NCBI GenBank assembly: GCA_029204225.1
Contig: CM055100.1
Coordinates: 18,646,244 to 18,710,243 of the forward strand
Reading direction: 5' to 3'
DNA from: Diphasiastrum complanatum
Lineage: Eukaryota; Streptophyta; Lycopodiopsida; Lycopodiales; Lycopodiaceae
DNA length: 64,000 nt
Part shown: positions 55,340 through 64,000 of the stretch, in pieces
Numbering within the stretch: the first letter of the stretch is position 1
Layout of the letters: each line of letters opens with the position of its first letter
Program-made: the position numbers and the translations under genes
Notes under the pieces: model-generated
What the model was told of the DNA's origin: nothing
Databases searched by the model: none
The model's input: only the letters and a program-made list of their open reading frames with translations

Positions 55340-56750
55340 CTCTATACCAGAATGGATTTATCTTCTAGTTCATCTCTGATCGCAAACTCGATGGATATAA
55401 CTACCATCTTTGGAAGTTCGAGATGAAAGTAGTCCTACTTGCCAAAGAACTGTGGGACATAGTTGATGGCACATAGGTCAAGTTAGAAGGTGATGCAGCC
55501 AACATCACCAAATGCAGATTGAGAGATGGCAAGGCATTTGCCATGATTATTGTCTATCAAAGACTCTCAAATCAGTCATATACGAGCTGCTTAGACTGTT
55601 AAGGATGCATGAGCCATCCTAGCAACTCTTTACGATATCAGGGACATCACTTCCAAACTTCATTTGAAGAAAAAATTCTTCACCCTGAGAATGTCTGAAA
55701 CAGATAGTGTTTCGAGTCATCTCAACAATTTCAAAAATCTTATGGAGCAGATGACTGCAATTGGCTCAGTCATTGAAGATTTCGATGTTGTTATGACTCT
55801 ATTATAAAGTCTACCTGATCCCTATGAAAATTGGGTCATGGCAATTTTGACCTACGAGCATCCCACTCTATCAAGAGTAATTTCGATGCTACTACAAGAG
55901 AAAATCAGAAGAATTGCATCCTCCTCAGGCTCAGGATCGGATCCTCAAGTTTTATATTAAAAAAAAAATCAAAAGTTCAGATCCAAGAGATCTACATAGT
56001 CAGATTACCCTAACAAGAAGAACAACATGCAACAGCTTGTACCAAATGAAGCATCAACTTCAGAACCTTCATCATTCCAGCAAAGACAGAAGGTATTCTA
56101 TAAATACTATAAGAGGACTGGTCATCTCATCAAGGACTGTCGAACTTTGAAGTATAACAAAAAGAGTTCCAACAACAAGCCAATATTGCTACAACCAGTC
56201 ACTCGATCTAGCGACAAGAGGAGGATGAAGATGCCTTTATGACCAAGGTTGGAGAACATCATGATATCGACTCCTGGTACTTGGACTCATGAGCAACTCA
56301 ATATATGACTCACCATCGAGACTAGTTCCATTACTACAATCTATTGACCCATTCAAGAGTTCTGCAACTTGGAGACAACTCATCTCATTCTATCGAAGGT
56401 GAAGGGACAGTCAAAGTCGAGTTCCAGAATGGTGATGCAAAGTTGTTGTCCAATGTTTTTCATGTTCCTAACCTTACCAAGAATTTCCTTTCGTTAGGCA
56501 GAATCACTGATTATGGTCGAAGGGTTGAATTCTATATAGAGGGCTACACCATGCTCGATAAGTCCAATTTATACTTCCAAAGGTTTGTTTGATTTTGTAC
56601 ATAGCGACATTTGTGGCCCTATGCAGAACTGCTTCCACATGGGGAGCCCTCTATTTCCTAATATTCATTGATGACTTCTCTTGAAGGACTAGTATTTATT
56701 TGTTGAAGAACAAAAATTTCACTATAATCTTGATTTTTGAATAATCTGTA
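55340..56750 (+). pseudogene. Copia element E gag-protease-integrase start
   Basis: Gag motifs: KLDGYNYHLWKFEMKVVLL, ELWDIVDGT (55,385-55,470), broken by many stops and frame changes. A knuckle-like FYKYYKRTGHLIKDC is at about 56,097 with its first Cys residues replaced. Protease region: DSWYLDS, then a stop where Gly is expected, and ATQYMTHHRD (about 56,270). 56,344-56,592 is open: VEFQNGDAKLLSNVFHVPNL, TKNFLSLGRITDYG. Integrase begins FVHSDICGPM and FLIFIDDFS (about 56,595-56,680), then sequence reverts to element D at about 56,750. RT, RNase H and 3' LTR are lost. Confidence 0.8.
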
Positions 56751-56754
56751 GCAA

Positions 56755-57720
56755 TTCCATGTCTTCAGATTACAAGTCCAAGAACAACCTTGTGAGTAAC
56801 CCAAATCTGGCATTTTTTTGGATTCAAGAAAATTTGGTACTTACGACAACGTTCAAACACTTTTTCTAATGTTCTAGATTCGTTTTAGAACTATGGACTC
56901 CAAGGTCATCCAATTAAATTTCAACAATTTTTTGCAAATACTCCTTGAAAGCAAACTACATAACCCATTGAAAAGAACTTGGTGAATTACAAAGTCCAAA
57001 TGCCATAATTTTATAAGCATAGGTCCCCCATTATGTTGCAAAAGCCATTTTATGCTGATCAGTAGGTGCAATTTTAACTTGGTTATATTCACTGAATCCA
57101 TCCAAAAAAAACTGTAAGATTCCGCTCTAGCAAGGCGATCCAATATGCTTTATGTGAAAGGTAATGAAAAATGATCCTTTCGTGTAACTTTGTTCAAGGC
57201 CTTTAGGTTTACACAAATTCGCATCTTGTCATTTTTCTTTGGAACAACGACAATTGATGAAACCCATTTGGTATGCTCGATCTCATATATGAAATCATCT
57301 TCCAATAACCTCTAGAACTCTTTTTTTATAAGAATAAGATATGTAACATTTGGATTGCATCGATAAAATTTGGGCACCTTTGGAACTGCATCAGATATAA
57401 GTGGGATAGTATGCTTGACCATTGAAGTAGAAATTCCCTTTAAATCCTTGTAAGTCCAAGCAAAATAATATTGACACTTCATCAATAACTTCCTCAACAT
57501 TTGGAATTGGTCTATCGAAATTTGTGCTCCAACTTGAACTATTTTCTCATCTTCACCTGGTTTAGCTAGATTCATAGGTTGTGTCCTAGCTGGTACATCA
57601 TAAACTTCTTGTGCTTTTGGAACTTGGTCCTCAGGTTCACGATGAGCTTCTAGTAATATTATCATAACATTTGAAATGATCTGGTACGTATTTCTAAACT
57701 TCATCAACTATCTCTCAAAG
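56755..57720 (-). pseudogene. Element D reverse transcriptase
   Basis: From 57,707: EKIVQVGAQISIDQFQMLRK, CQYYFAWTYKDLKG, then a stop, and KWVSSIVVVPKKNDKMRICV (about 57,230). Frame-broken continuation gives SILDRLARAESYSFF and FGLCNSPSSFQ. The expected YxDD position reads YLQKIVEI.LDDLGVHSS with a stop (about 56,930), and VFERCRKYQIFLNPKKCQIW follows (about 56,830). Not functional. Confidence 0.8.
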
Positions 57721-57787
57721 GGATTAATCTGCGAGAAGACAATGACTTCCTAGAGCTTTGACTTGAAGATCATCTCTAATATTTCCT

Positions 57788-58870
57788 TTACCTTTGTCCA
57801 ATAATTTTTGGATCAACCGTCAAATATACCTCATTTCGGTGGAACTCATCAGAAATATTTCGAACTCCAAACCTCATAGGATCCATGTGATTTAAGATTT
57901 TCTCATCAGCAAGCACTGCATTCTCATCATAAGATAACACATGACTTATAGGAATAAGTTCATCTTCAATTGGATTCGGAATTGGATCGGTTGATATCCA
58001 TGCTACATTCATCATATTGAGCAGAAATGTGATGGGTGTATCAAGAGTGCGATCAGCTATAAGTATATCACTTAATTTTGATTTGTCATCTCGTCGACAC
58101 ATATAGCCTTCTATACAATCAACAATTGCTAGTGTTTGATTCTAGTTAACATTATCAGTTTGAATACCCAAAGCTTTTTCCGCTCGGTTACAAGTATGAT
58201 CTGTTGTTGAGGAATCATCATATTCTTTTTGAATTGATGGCTTGATCGTCCAAGTCAATGGATCAACTTTGACTGCTCGCTCACGATTTTTAAATGTGAT
58301 TTTTCTTGTTCCCCAGTTATGAATTACTTGCACAACTTGTAACTATGGGCATTCCAATGAAATCCGATAAATTGATGGCGCTTCTGGTAAGTCCATTACT
58401 ACAAAAGTAATGTCAAATTGGATACCCGCAATTTTAATTACTACGTCTTCCACTATGCCTTTAGGACGAACCGTAGTGTAATCGGCTAACTTAATTGCAA
58501 AAGTCACAGGACATAATTTTGTAGAAATAAGATTGACTCCTAAGCCTCCATCTATCACTCATGCCTCTCGATCAAAATGTTTATGTTAAGTCGACAAGGT
58601 GATATTTCTCTGTTCACTCTCCCCGACGGTCCCTACATTGAGTACTTCATTGAAATATTCAACTCCGGCACAATAGTGGTTCTCGCCGGACTTTTGGTTC
58701 AGTTTTGGTCAATCTTTCAGCTAATACTTTCTTGGCTTGAGGGCACCTACTTTAATAATTCTCCCAATGTAATATCCATCTTACTAGATAGAATATTCAC
58801 GATCAACTCTTTTTGCGGTGCCTCAAGCTCTGTCATCTTGAATGTTCCTTCATGATGATGTAATTATCAG
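57788..58870 (-). pseudogene. Element D protease and linker
   Basis: 58,870-58,560 encodes FKMTELEAPQKELIVNILSS and NVGTVGESEQRNITLST. 58,558-58,343 gives VIDGGLGVNLIS, where the catalytic DSG/DTG is DGG, then AIKLADYTTVRPKGIVEDVV and FDITFVVMDLPEAP, the conserved protease flap and C-terminal blocks. The linker follows (NWGTRKITFKNRERAVKVDP; MMNVAWISTDPIPNPIEDE), matching elements A and the 6.3-kb relic. The DSG-to-DGG change should inactivate it. Confidence 0.75.
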
Positions 58871-59595
58871 TACGTTGATGTGTTTTACACAAAGGATATA
58901 GTAGTTCCAATGGTGGCGCAAGTGTAGAATGAATCTCTGTTGCAACTTTCCAAGGCTTATTCTTCTTATAGATCTTTAATCAACTACCTCATATTTTGGT
59001 ATTTGTTCTTTTTAAAATTGAGATTTGGATAGACCCCAGATGCTGTTGGACCCTTTTAGTGCCTCCCTTATTGGATGGATCTAGAGGGCAAAGAAGGGGT
59101 TTTATGGATCTATTTTGGGTCAGTATCGGGTTTCGATCCAATGGGGAGAGGGTAAACGGAGACATAGAAGTGGGGATCTAAGCATATTAAGGGTGTCAAG
59201 CTTAGTGTAAGATCTAAAAGTGGAATGGCTTAGATCTAGGGATGAGATTCACTTTCTTTCTTCTTCTTCTTGGTGTTTTTTTTTTTTTTTTTCTGCTTTT
59301 CTCTTTTCTTGAATCTTGGTTATTCTTGGCTTATCTAGGCATCCTTGGCTCTAGATCTTCTCTCAAGAGGTTGATCTTCTCAAGGGAGGTGAAATATAAA
59401 GGGAAACCAACCTAATGATCTCACAACAACAAAATGTGCGACTTCCAACACAAGGCTCTAATGGATTCAAAAAAATTTCATAGTTCATCGGAATTCGACG
59501 AAAAAAAATAAAAAAAAACTTTGCCAAAATTTTTTACGGATGTCGGATTTCGACGAACAATAAATATGTCGGAATCCGACATCCCATTTCCAAGA
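58871..59595. other. Non-coding stretch
   Basis: T-run at 59,277-59,292. From about 59,484 GTCGGATTTCGACGAA-type repeats begin, just left of the CACTA motif described next. Confidence 0.5.
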
Positions 59596-60004
59596 CACTA
59601 CAACTTTTTGATTAATTAAATCACTTGTCCGTGCATAAAAAAGAAGAAGCATAAAGCGGATGTTGAAATCCGATGGATAGTCTATTCTCAAAGCCACGCC
59701 ATTTTTCCAGGTTTCTCTTATTCTTTAATCTTGTAGGAGATTGTTGGAGATCAGCTTTTGGCGATTCTTCTCAACTCTATCAATTCCATTTGTCTCATTC
59801 CAAGTATGATTCTTTTGTTTTGTTATGTGCAACTAAGATTTATTTTTTTGTAGCTTTTTCTTGTGTACTATCTTCCTTGAGTTGTATATTTTGTGTAGTC
59901 AAACACAAATATGTGTCTTAGTAATTTATGATCGTGAGAGAGTGAGAGAGGAAGAGAAGGATGTGTGTGAGAGACAAAGAGAGCAAGAAAAATATAAATA
60001 GAAG

Positions 60005-60345
60005 AGTTCGATTTAATGTTATATTCTTTGTAGATTTTAGGCTTTAGATTTTAAGCACTCTTATGTGTAGCATGAACCTTCTTTCATCTTTATTTTCACA
60101 CATAGCACTATCATGACACTTTAATCTCTTTTTGGAGGCTTAAATGATATCCACGTGTGCATGAAGAGAGATAGATAGAGAGAGAAAAGATTAAGTTAAT
60201 GTAATATTTTTTATGCATTTCAAGGTTTAGGGTTTGAGCACTCTGGTGAGCATCATAAACTTTGTTTTTTTTTTCACACATAATACTATCAATGCACTTT
60301 CATCTCTTTATGAAGGCTTGAATGTTGAATTTGTATGTACATGCG
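60005..60345 (+). repeat. Two diverged copies of about 170 bp
   Basis: 60,005-60,165 and 60,190-60,345 share the order TTTAATGTTATATT / TTAATGTAATATT, AAGCACTCT / GAGCACTCT, CACACATAGCACTATCA / CACACATAATACTATCA, CACTTTAATCTCTTT / CACTTTCATCTCTTT and GAGAGA runs. It lies in the interior of the CACTA-like element. Confidence 0.75.
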
Positions 60346-60849
60346 GAGGAAGAGAGAGAGAAAAAAAAACAAGAGGCGATGGTGTCACATGCGCACTGCA
60401 CGTCCCATATGCATCCCTTGAATGGCCCCCCCAATTATGAATGTGTAAGCATCATGCCCACAAGTGATCCCATGAGTTTCTTGCATACATGTTACTTCCG
60501 ATAGAATTTCATTTCTTTATTCGTCAATCTCGCGATGAGAGCACATGGATCCAATGACTTCCAACTCACTCTCTTTCTTGTTTTGCTCTTTCTCTTTTTG
60601 AGATGATCACATATTTATCATTTTGTTATCTACTTGATTGCATTGACTATGCATTGCAATTAAATCCATAGCCATTTGTGTTTTATTTTGTCACTTATTA
60701 GTAGTGGTTGCAAGCAAACTCATATCAATTTAGCTTTATTAACTATTGTGTTTTGTGGCATTCTACCTAATCGTCACGCAAATCAATTATAATAGCAAAA
60801 AATTGGTCATAGAATTTCTAGATTTTTTCGATTTTTCAACAATGCCAAA

Positions 60850-61135
60850 ATTCGACACATTTGAAATTTGTCGGATTCCTATGAAACTAAAATACTTGTC
60901 GGATTCCGATGAATGTTTTTTTTTTTGGTCGCATTCCGACGGATTGACACTTTTGCATGTCAAATTCCAACATGTTAATCTGTCGGATTTCGACGGATAA
61001 TTTGATGTTTAACGGAATCTGACGTCCCATGTGGCCGTTGGAATCCGATGACCGCATGACATATTTTTTGAGAATTTTTTTTGCCGACCGGTCGTCAGTT
61101 TTGGGCTTGTCGGCGGATAGCGACGGATTTCCTAG
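60850..61135. repeat. GTCGGATTTCGACGGA repeat cluster
   Basis: At least eight direct or inverted variants of T-G-T-C-G-G-A-T-T-C-C-G-A-C-G-G, themselves partly palindromic. Matching units lie at 59,484-59,685. Confidence 0.8.
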
Positions 61136-61240
61136 ACCCTATCACGACGCGTTTTCCGATGCCCACGTTGATTCAAAAAAAAACTAAAGCACGATTTCAC
61201 GTCAAAAATCTCGTCGAAAATCATGGCAATTCTTGTAGTG

Positions 61241-61459
61241 TCTTAGTGATCTCTCCAAAATGTAGATCTAACACCTATTTTACTTGTGTGTTGATTTTAT
61301 GGATTAGTTTTAGAAACTAAATGGATGAATGCTTGTGCTAAAGATGATTTGTGAATGTGATAGCATGATTAACAAAAGCATAACAAGCATTCATCATCCA
61401 AAAGAATTACACACATTCAAAAAAGGAGGACCTCAAGCAAGCAAATGATAGGAAGGAGG

Positions 61460-61499
<40 letters not shown>

Positions 61500-62117
61500 T
61501 TTATTCTCTTCAAATGAAAAAGGTGGCTCAAAAATGCTGTCACATGCCCTTGTATAGACATCTCTAGGGTTAGGGTTTTTGGTTCACCCAAAACCATGTG
61601 CCATAACAACTTGACTTTACAAGGTTTTCAAAACCAAATTGCATTTTAACTAGTTTGGTCCCTTTTCACCTTGGGCCCATTTGAGAGTAGATCGACCTCT
61701 AATTCTCGCGCCATAGGCTTACGAGTACAGTGCACCTTCTACGAGTGTCTGACATTACATTTTTGGTAGATTTGATTCTTTTGCTGAATCGGCCATGCTT
61801 TTATTCCCATAGCCGTAAAATATGGAAGTGAGACGCTAGGCATTCTTTTCGCTCGTTGGTCGGTCCGGTGCTTATTGACTTCTCTGGTATTGGCGCTCCC
61901 AGTATATCTAGATTATGGAGCTCCTTCATCGGTGACTCTTCTTAGCGTCATGTGAGATGACATTCTATTTGGGTCAGACTCACATGGTTTTCAAGAGGGG
62001 AGTATCTTGGATGCAAGCACACACACAGAGACACACAATCTCTCTCTCTCTCTCTCTCTCATACACACACTCACTCACACACGAGCGTGCATGTACACAC
62101 ACACACACGAGTGCCTT
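61241..62117. other. Non-coding stretch with microsatellites
   Basis: (TC)n at 61,463-61,496, (TC)n at 62,039-62,060 and CA-rich runs at 62,062-62,108. Open frames over them are repeat artefacts. No gene recognised. Confidence 0.6.
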
Positions 62118-62215
62118 TTGGTATTGTCAACTCGTGGGATCATAAAGAATCAAACTTGGGTGGTCGAGCCCAACTTGTGGGATCACAAAGAATTAAATCT
62201 GGTCGAACCCAACTC
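62118..62215 (+). repeat. Tandem duplication, about 41-bp period
   Basis: CTCGTGGGATCATAAAGAAT...GGTCGAGCCCAA is followed by CTTGTGGGATCACAAAGAAT...GGTCGAACCCAA. Confidence 0.8.
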
Positions 62216-62227
62216 AAGCGCGATACA

Positions 62228-62397
62228 TCAGCTCACACCAAGTGTGGGAATCTCTCTCTCTCTCTCTCTCTAAGACTGCCCACATGAGGGTTTTTGAACC
62301 CTAGTTGAAGATACCTCAGCTCACACCGAGTGTGGGAATATCTCTCTCTCTTTCTCTCTCTAAGAGTGCTCACATGAGTGTTTTTGAACCAACTCTA
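62228..62397 (+). repeat. Tandem duplication, about 88-bp period, each with a CT tract
   Basis: CAGCTCACACCAAGTGTGGG...GGGTTTTTGAACCCTA (62,228-62,304) recurs at 62,317-62,397 with small changes. Confidence 0.85.
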
Positions 62398-62700
62398 GTT
62401 CATGGATGTGTGCCATGAATTGGTTGGTTGAGGCAGCCAAGCAAAAAAGCACATTTGAGCTATGCTACCACAACCAAGAATTACAATGCTAGGAAGAGGG
62501 TCACAAATTTTTCCCATGTGAACAAGAGCCAGTTTTCGATGCTAGTTTTGCACAGCCAAGAATTGGCTCTCTCATGTGGCCGCACCATGTAGATTTTATC
62601 TCATGAGACGATGCTATCTCTCTCCCTCTCTCTCTTCTCTCTCAATCAAGATTTGTGACATTTGGGGGTAAATGTACATGGTGGAGGGTGAAGTGGCCCA
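62398..62700. other. Non-coding stretch
   Basis: No repeat or gene recognised apart from a CT-rich patch at 62,612-62,643. Confidence 0.4.
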
Positions 62701-62715
62701 TCACGTTTGGGTTGG

Positions 62716-62729
62716 CCTGCCCTAATAAA
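62716..62729 (+). promoter_or_regulatory. Candidate TATA-type promoter element
   Basis: CCCTAATAAATAGTAC lies about 35-40 bases before AACTTAGAACGG and upstream of a GA-rich, GC-richer stretch that looks like a plant 5' leader. Prediction only. Confidence 0.35.
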
Positions 62730-62754
62730 TAGTACTCACATTCAAAACTTAGAA

Positions 62755-62858
62755 CGGATACTAGTACGTCTTCGTGTGGAATGTAAAACACAAACTTGAA
62801 GAAGAAAAAGGAGAGCAAAGAGCAAGATGAAGGACAAGCATGGCGCCAATTTGTAATT

Positions 62859-62893
<35 letters not shown>

Positions 62894-63031
62894 GGCGAGC
62901 CACAGAGAAAGGAAGAGGAGGAGCAGCAGCAGCAAGGGAGAGAAGCTGCTGCGAGACTCCGAGGTACCGCGCTCCAATTGAACGTCCTGCGTTGCAGCAG
63001 TCTTACTTTTCTTCTTCTGTTTCAATCGGAA
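62755..63031 (+). other. Candidate 5'-leader exon of a host gene
   Basis: The segment has a (GA)n tract (62,859-62,882), a 13-G run (62,883-62,895), GCAGCAGCAGC-rich sequence and a good plant splice donor, CGGAAGGTAAGAAA, with the GT at about 63,032. GA-rich first exons ending in such a donor are common in plant leaders. A short upstream ATG at 62,840 (MAPICN, then stop) is the only start. The open frame over 62,978-63,442 has no ATG at its start and crosses the donor, so I do not call it. The rest of the gene would lie beyond the window. Confidence 0.35.
62859..62895. repeat. (GA)n followed by a 13-G run
   Basis: About 12 GA units run directly into 13 consecutive G. Reported separately from the candidate leader because it is certain. 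Confidence 0.95.
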
Positions 63032-64000
63032 GGTAAGAAAAAATCTGGTGACATATTAGCTTTTACCCTGCGCCCATCCACTTTAGTCAACAAAAGCTTT
63101 TCAGTTCATTTTTCAACACGCATGGTTATCCAGAAGCCTATGAAGCTCCTTCTATGGATTTTGGTTACAAATGCGAAACATGCTTTCAGTCGCATTAGAC
63201 GTCTTGGTTTGTTATATAGTCTAGAAAGGTTGCTCCGCATTCAGTGTTGGACTGTTGGAGAGCCTCAATGTGTCAGCATATTTTGCGTGATCCAATTTTC
63301 GTTGCCGTTTATTCATATTAGCGGAAATATGTGCAATTATCTCCAATTTGTATTCCTTCCATTCTCATTATTTAGTTTCCAATGCACTATTTTCTTAGGC
63401 ATCCTACGTGACACTTGTTGTATAGGAGAATGGCCGTTCTAGTATCTCTGTTTGTGGTAAGGGTCATTTGAGAAGTTCCGAAGAGCCATGGCTTTCAATA
63501 TGAGGCCAACAGCAAACAAAAAACAGTGGAAAGACCGTTTTAATGTAAAAATTGATCAAAAAATTCATGTGTTTAAACCTAGAATGAGTGTAAGATCTGT
63601 TGTACAAAATGTTTAAGCAACATTTTTCACCAGAAATTAGTTTTCATTTTTTGGTAAATTTTTCTACCAGCGGATGAAGATCTTAATTGATGGGCCATAG
63701 AGATATGTTCAAATTTGTGACTATACGGTTTATGGGGCATGTGAATGTATATGTCACACCTTAATTTAGCTCAGATAGTACTGGTATAATATATTTCAAG
63801 TCATGGGTAGTCACGATATTTGATAATTTCTTTGTAGACTCTTTAGGAATGTGATCATCCTCCAATTAGTCAAATATTTCAGCTGGTAACATAGTTGCGC
63901 ATGTTCTAGAATGTAGAAAAATAGATATAGAGGAACAATACTAGACTGAATCTATATAGTGCAAAAGATCGTACACAAAGAGAGACATTCACATGAGCAC
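63032..64000. other. Unassigned right end, possibly an intron
   Basis: AT-rich, no protein motif or repeat recognised. If the donor at 63,032 is real this would be first-intron sequence. Confidence 0.35.

Larger units (their letters stand above)
53786..58870 (-). mobile_element. Ty3 element D, interrupted by copia fragment E
   Basis: Minus-strand protease (58.87-58.14 kb), linker (58.10-57.79), RT (57.71-56.75), and integrase (54.86-53.79 kb) in Ty3 order. RNase H and the integrase zinc region are missing where copia fragment E lies. No LTRs or primer site identified. Confidence 0.75.
59596..61240. mobile_element. Candidate non-autonomous CACTA-like element
   Basis: The right end reads ...GGCAATTCTTGTAGTG, whose reverse complement CACTACAAGAATTGCC is a typical plant CACTA terminus. 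The left end CACTACAACTTTTTG is a shorter match. GTCGGATTTCGACGGA-like subterminal repeats cluster at 59,484-59,685 and 60,860-61,130. No transposase is encoded. Against this, the left repeats begin outside the proposed left end, and the flanking triplets (AGA left, TCT right) are inverted rather than direct, so the true left end may differ. Confidence 0.45.

Noticed and set aside
59593-61243. Three-base target duplication for the CACTA-like element
   Set aside because: Flanking triplets are AGA and TCT, which are reverse complements, not direct repeats, so they more likely extend the inverted ends or are chance.
62978-63442. 154-residue open frame near the right end
   Set aside because: It begins at TTG rather than ATG, crosses a good splice donor, and has no recognisable motif.

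Overview
This window looks like repeat-dense nuclear DNA from a land plant, most likely a seed plant. The evidence is Ty1/copia and Ty3 (non-chromodomain, Athila/Tat-like) LTR retrotransposons, primer-binding sites matching plant initiator tRNA-Met and tRNA-Asp, CACTA-type DNA transposon pieces, long dinucleotide microsatellites and low-complexity T-rich stretches. I cannot name the species. There is no bacterial-type operon, rRNA, CRISPR array or organelle gene set. The only place that looks like an ordinary host gene is a possible promoter and 5'-leader near the right end (about 62.7-63.0 kb).

Layout, left to right. 0-1.85 kb: leader, tRNA-Asp primer site and one LTR of a minus-strand Ty3-like element. 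1.87-2.5 kb: a Ty3 gag relic. 3.4-5.2 kb: a minus-strand copia 3' end (RNase H, purine tract, LTR with a 211-bp TC repeat), with a second primer site on the far side of the LTR. 5.2-7.8 kb: an LTR scrap and a Ty3 protease-linker relic. 7.8-15.4 kb: mostly non-coding, rich in duplications and microsatellites. 15.4-19.8 kb: an integrase tail (-) and a Ty3 gag (+), flanked by similar T-rich TCGA repeats. 19.8-21.4 kb: a possible SET-domain fragment followed by a CACTA TNP2 relic. 21.4-23.2 kb: a copia integrase/RT fragment. 23.2-26.0 kb: a broken minus-strand accessory ORF with a coiled coil and eight in-frame 9-residue repeats. 26.8-29.0 kb: an internally deleted copia.

The centre is a nest of three elements. 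A minus-strand Ty3 element (A, about 29.26-50.35 kb) is split inside its reverse transcriptase by a second Ty3 element (B, about 30.56-47.29 kb). B itself holds a recent copia insertion (C, 35,286-41,444) with nearly identical LTRs and a perfect 5-bp target duplication, ACCGC. C would be a complete gag-pol element except for one in-frame TAG. B has gag-protease on the minus strand but RT-RNase H-integrase plus the first half of an extra ORF on the plus strand. The simplest reading is an internal inversion of about 33.08-43.07 kb. Undoing it joins the two halves of the extra ORF, which has a large coiled coil, lies downstream of integrase, and belongs to no family I recognise. This accessory ORF is the best candidate for something undescribed.

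Right of the nest are a deleted copia with a good 5' LTR (F, 50.6-53.4 kb), a Ty3 element (D, 53.8-58.9 kb) interrupted by a plus-strand copia fragment (E), a possible non-autonomous CACTA-like element with GTCGGATTTCGACGGA-type repeats (59.6-61.24 kb), short tandem duplications, and the candidate host promoter/leader. Almost all coding material is decayed transposon sequence, so most gene-like entries are marked as pseudogenes. All comparisons were made by eye; boundaries marked 'about' are uncertain by tens of bases.
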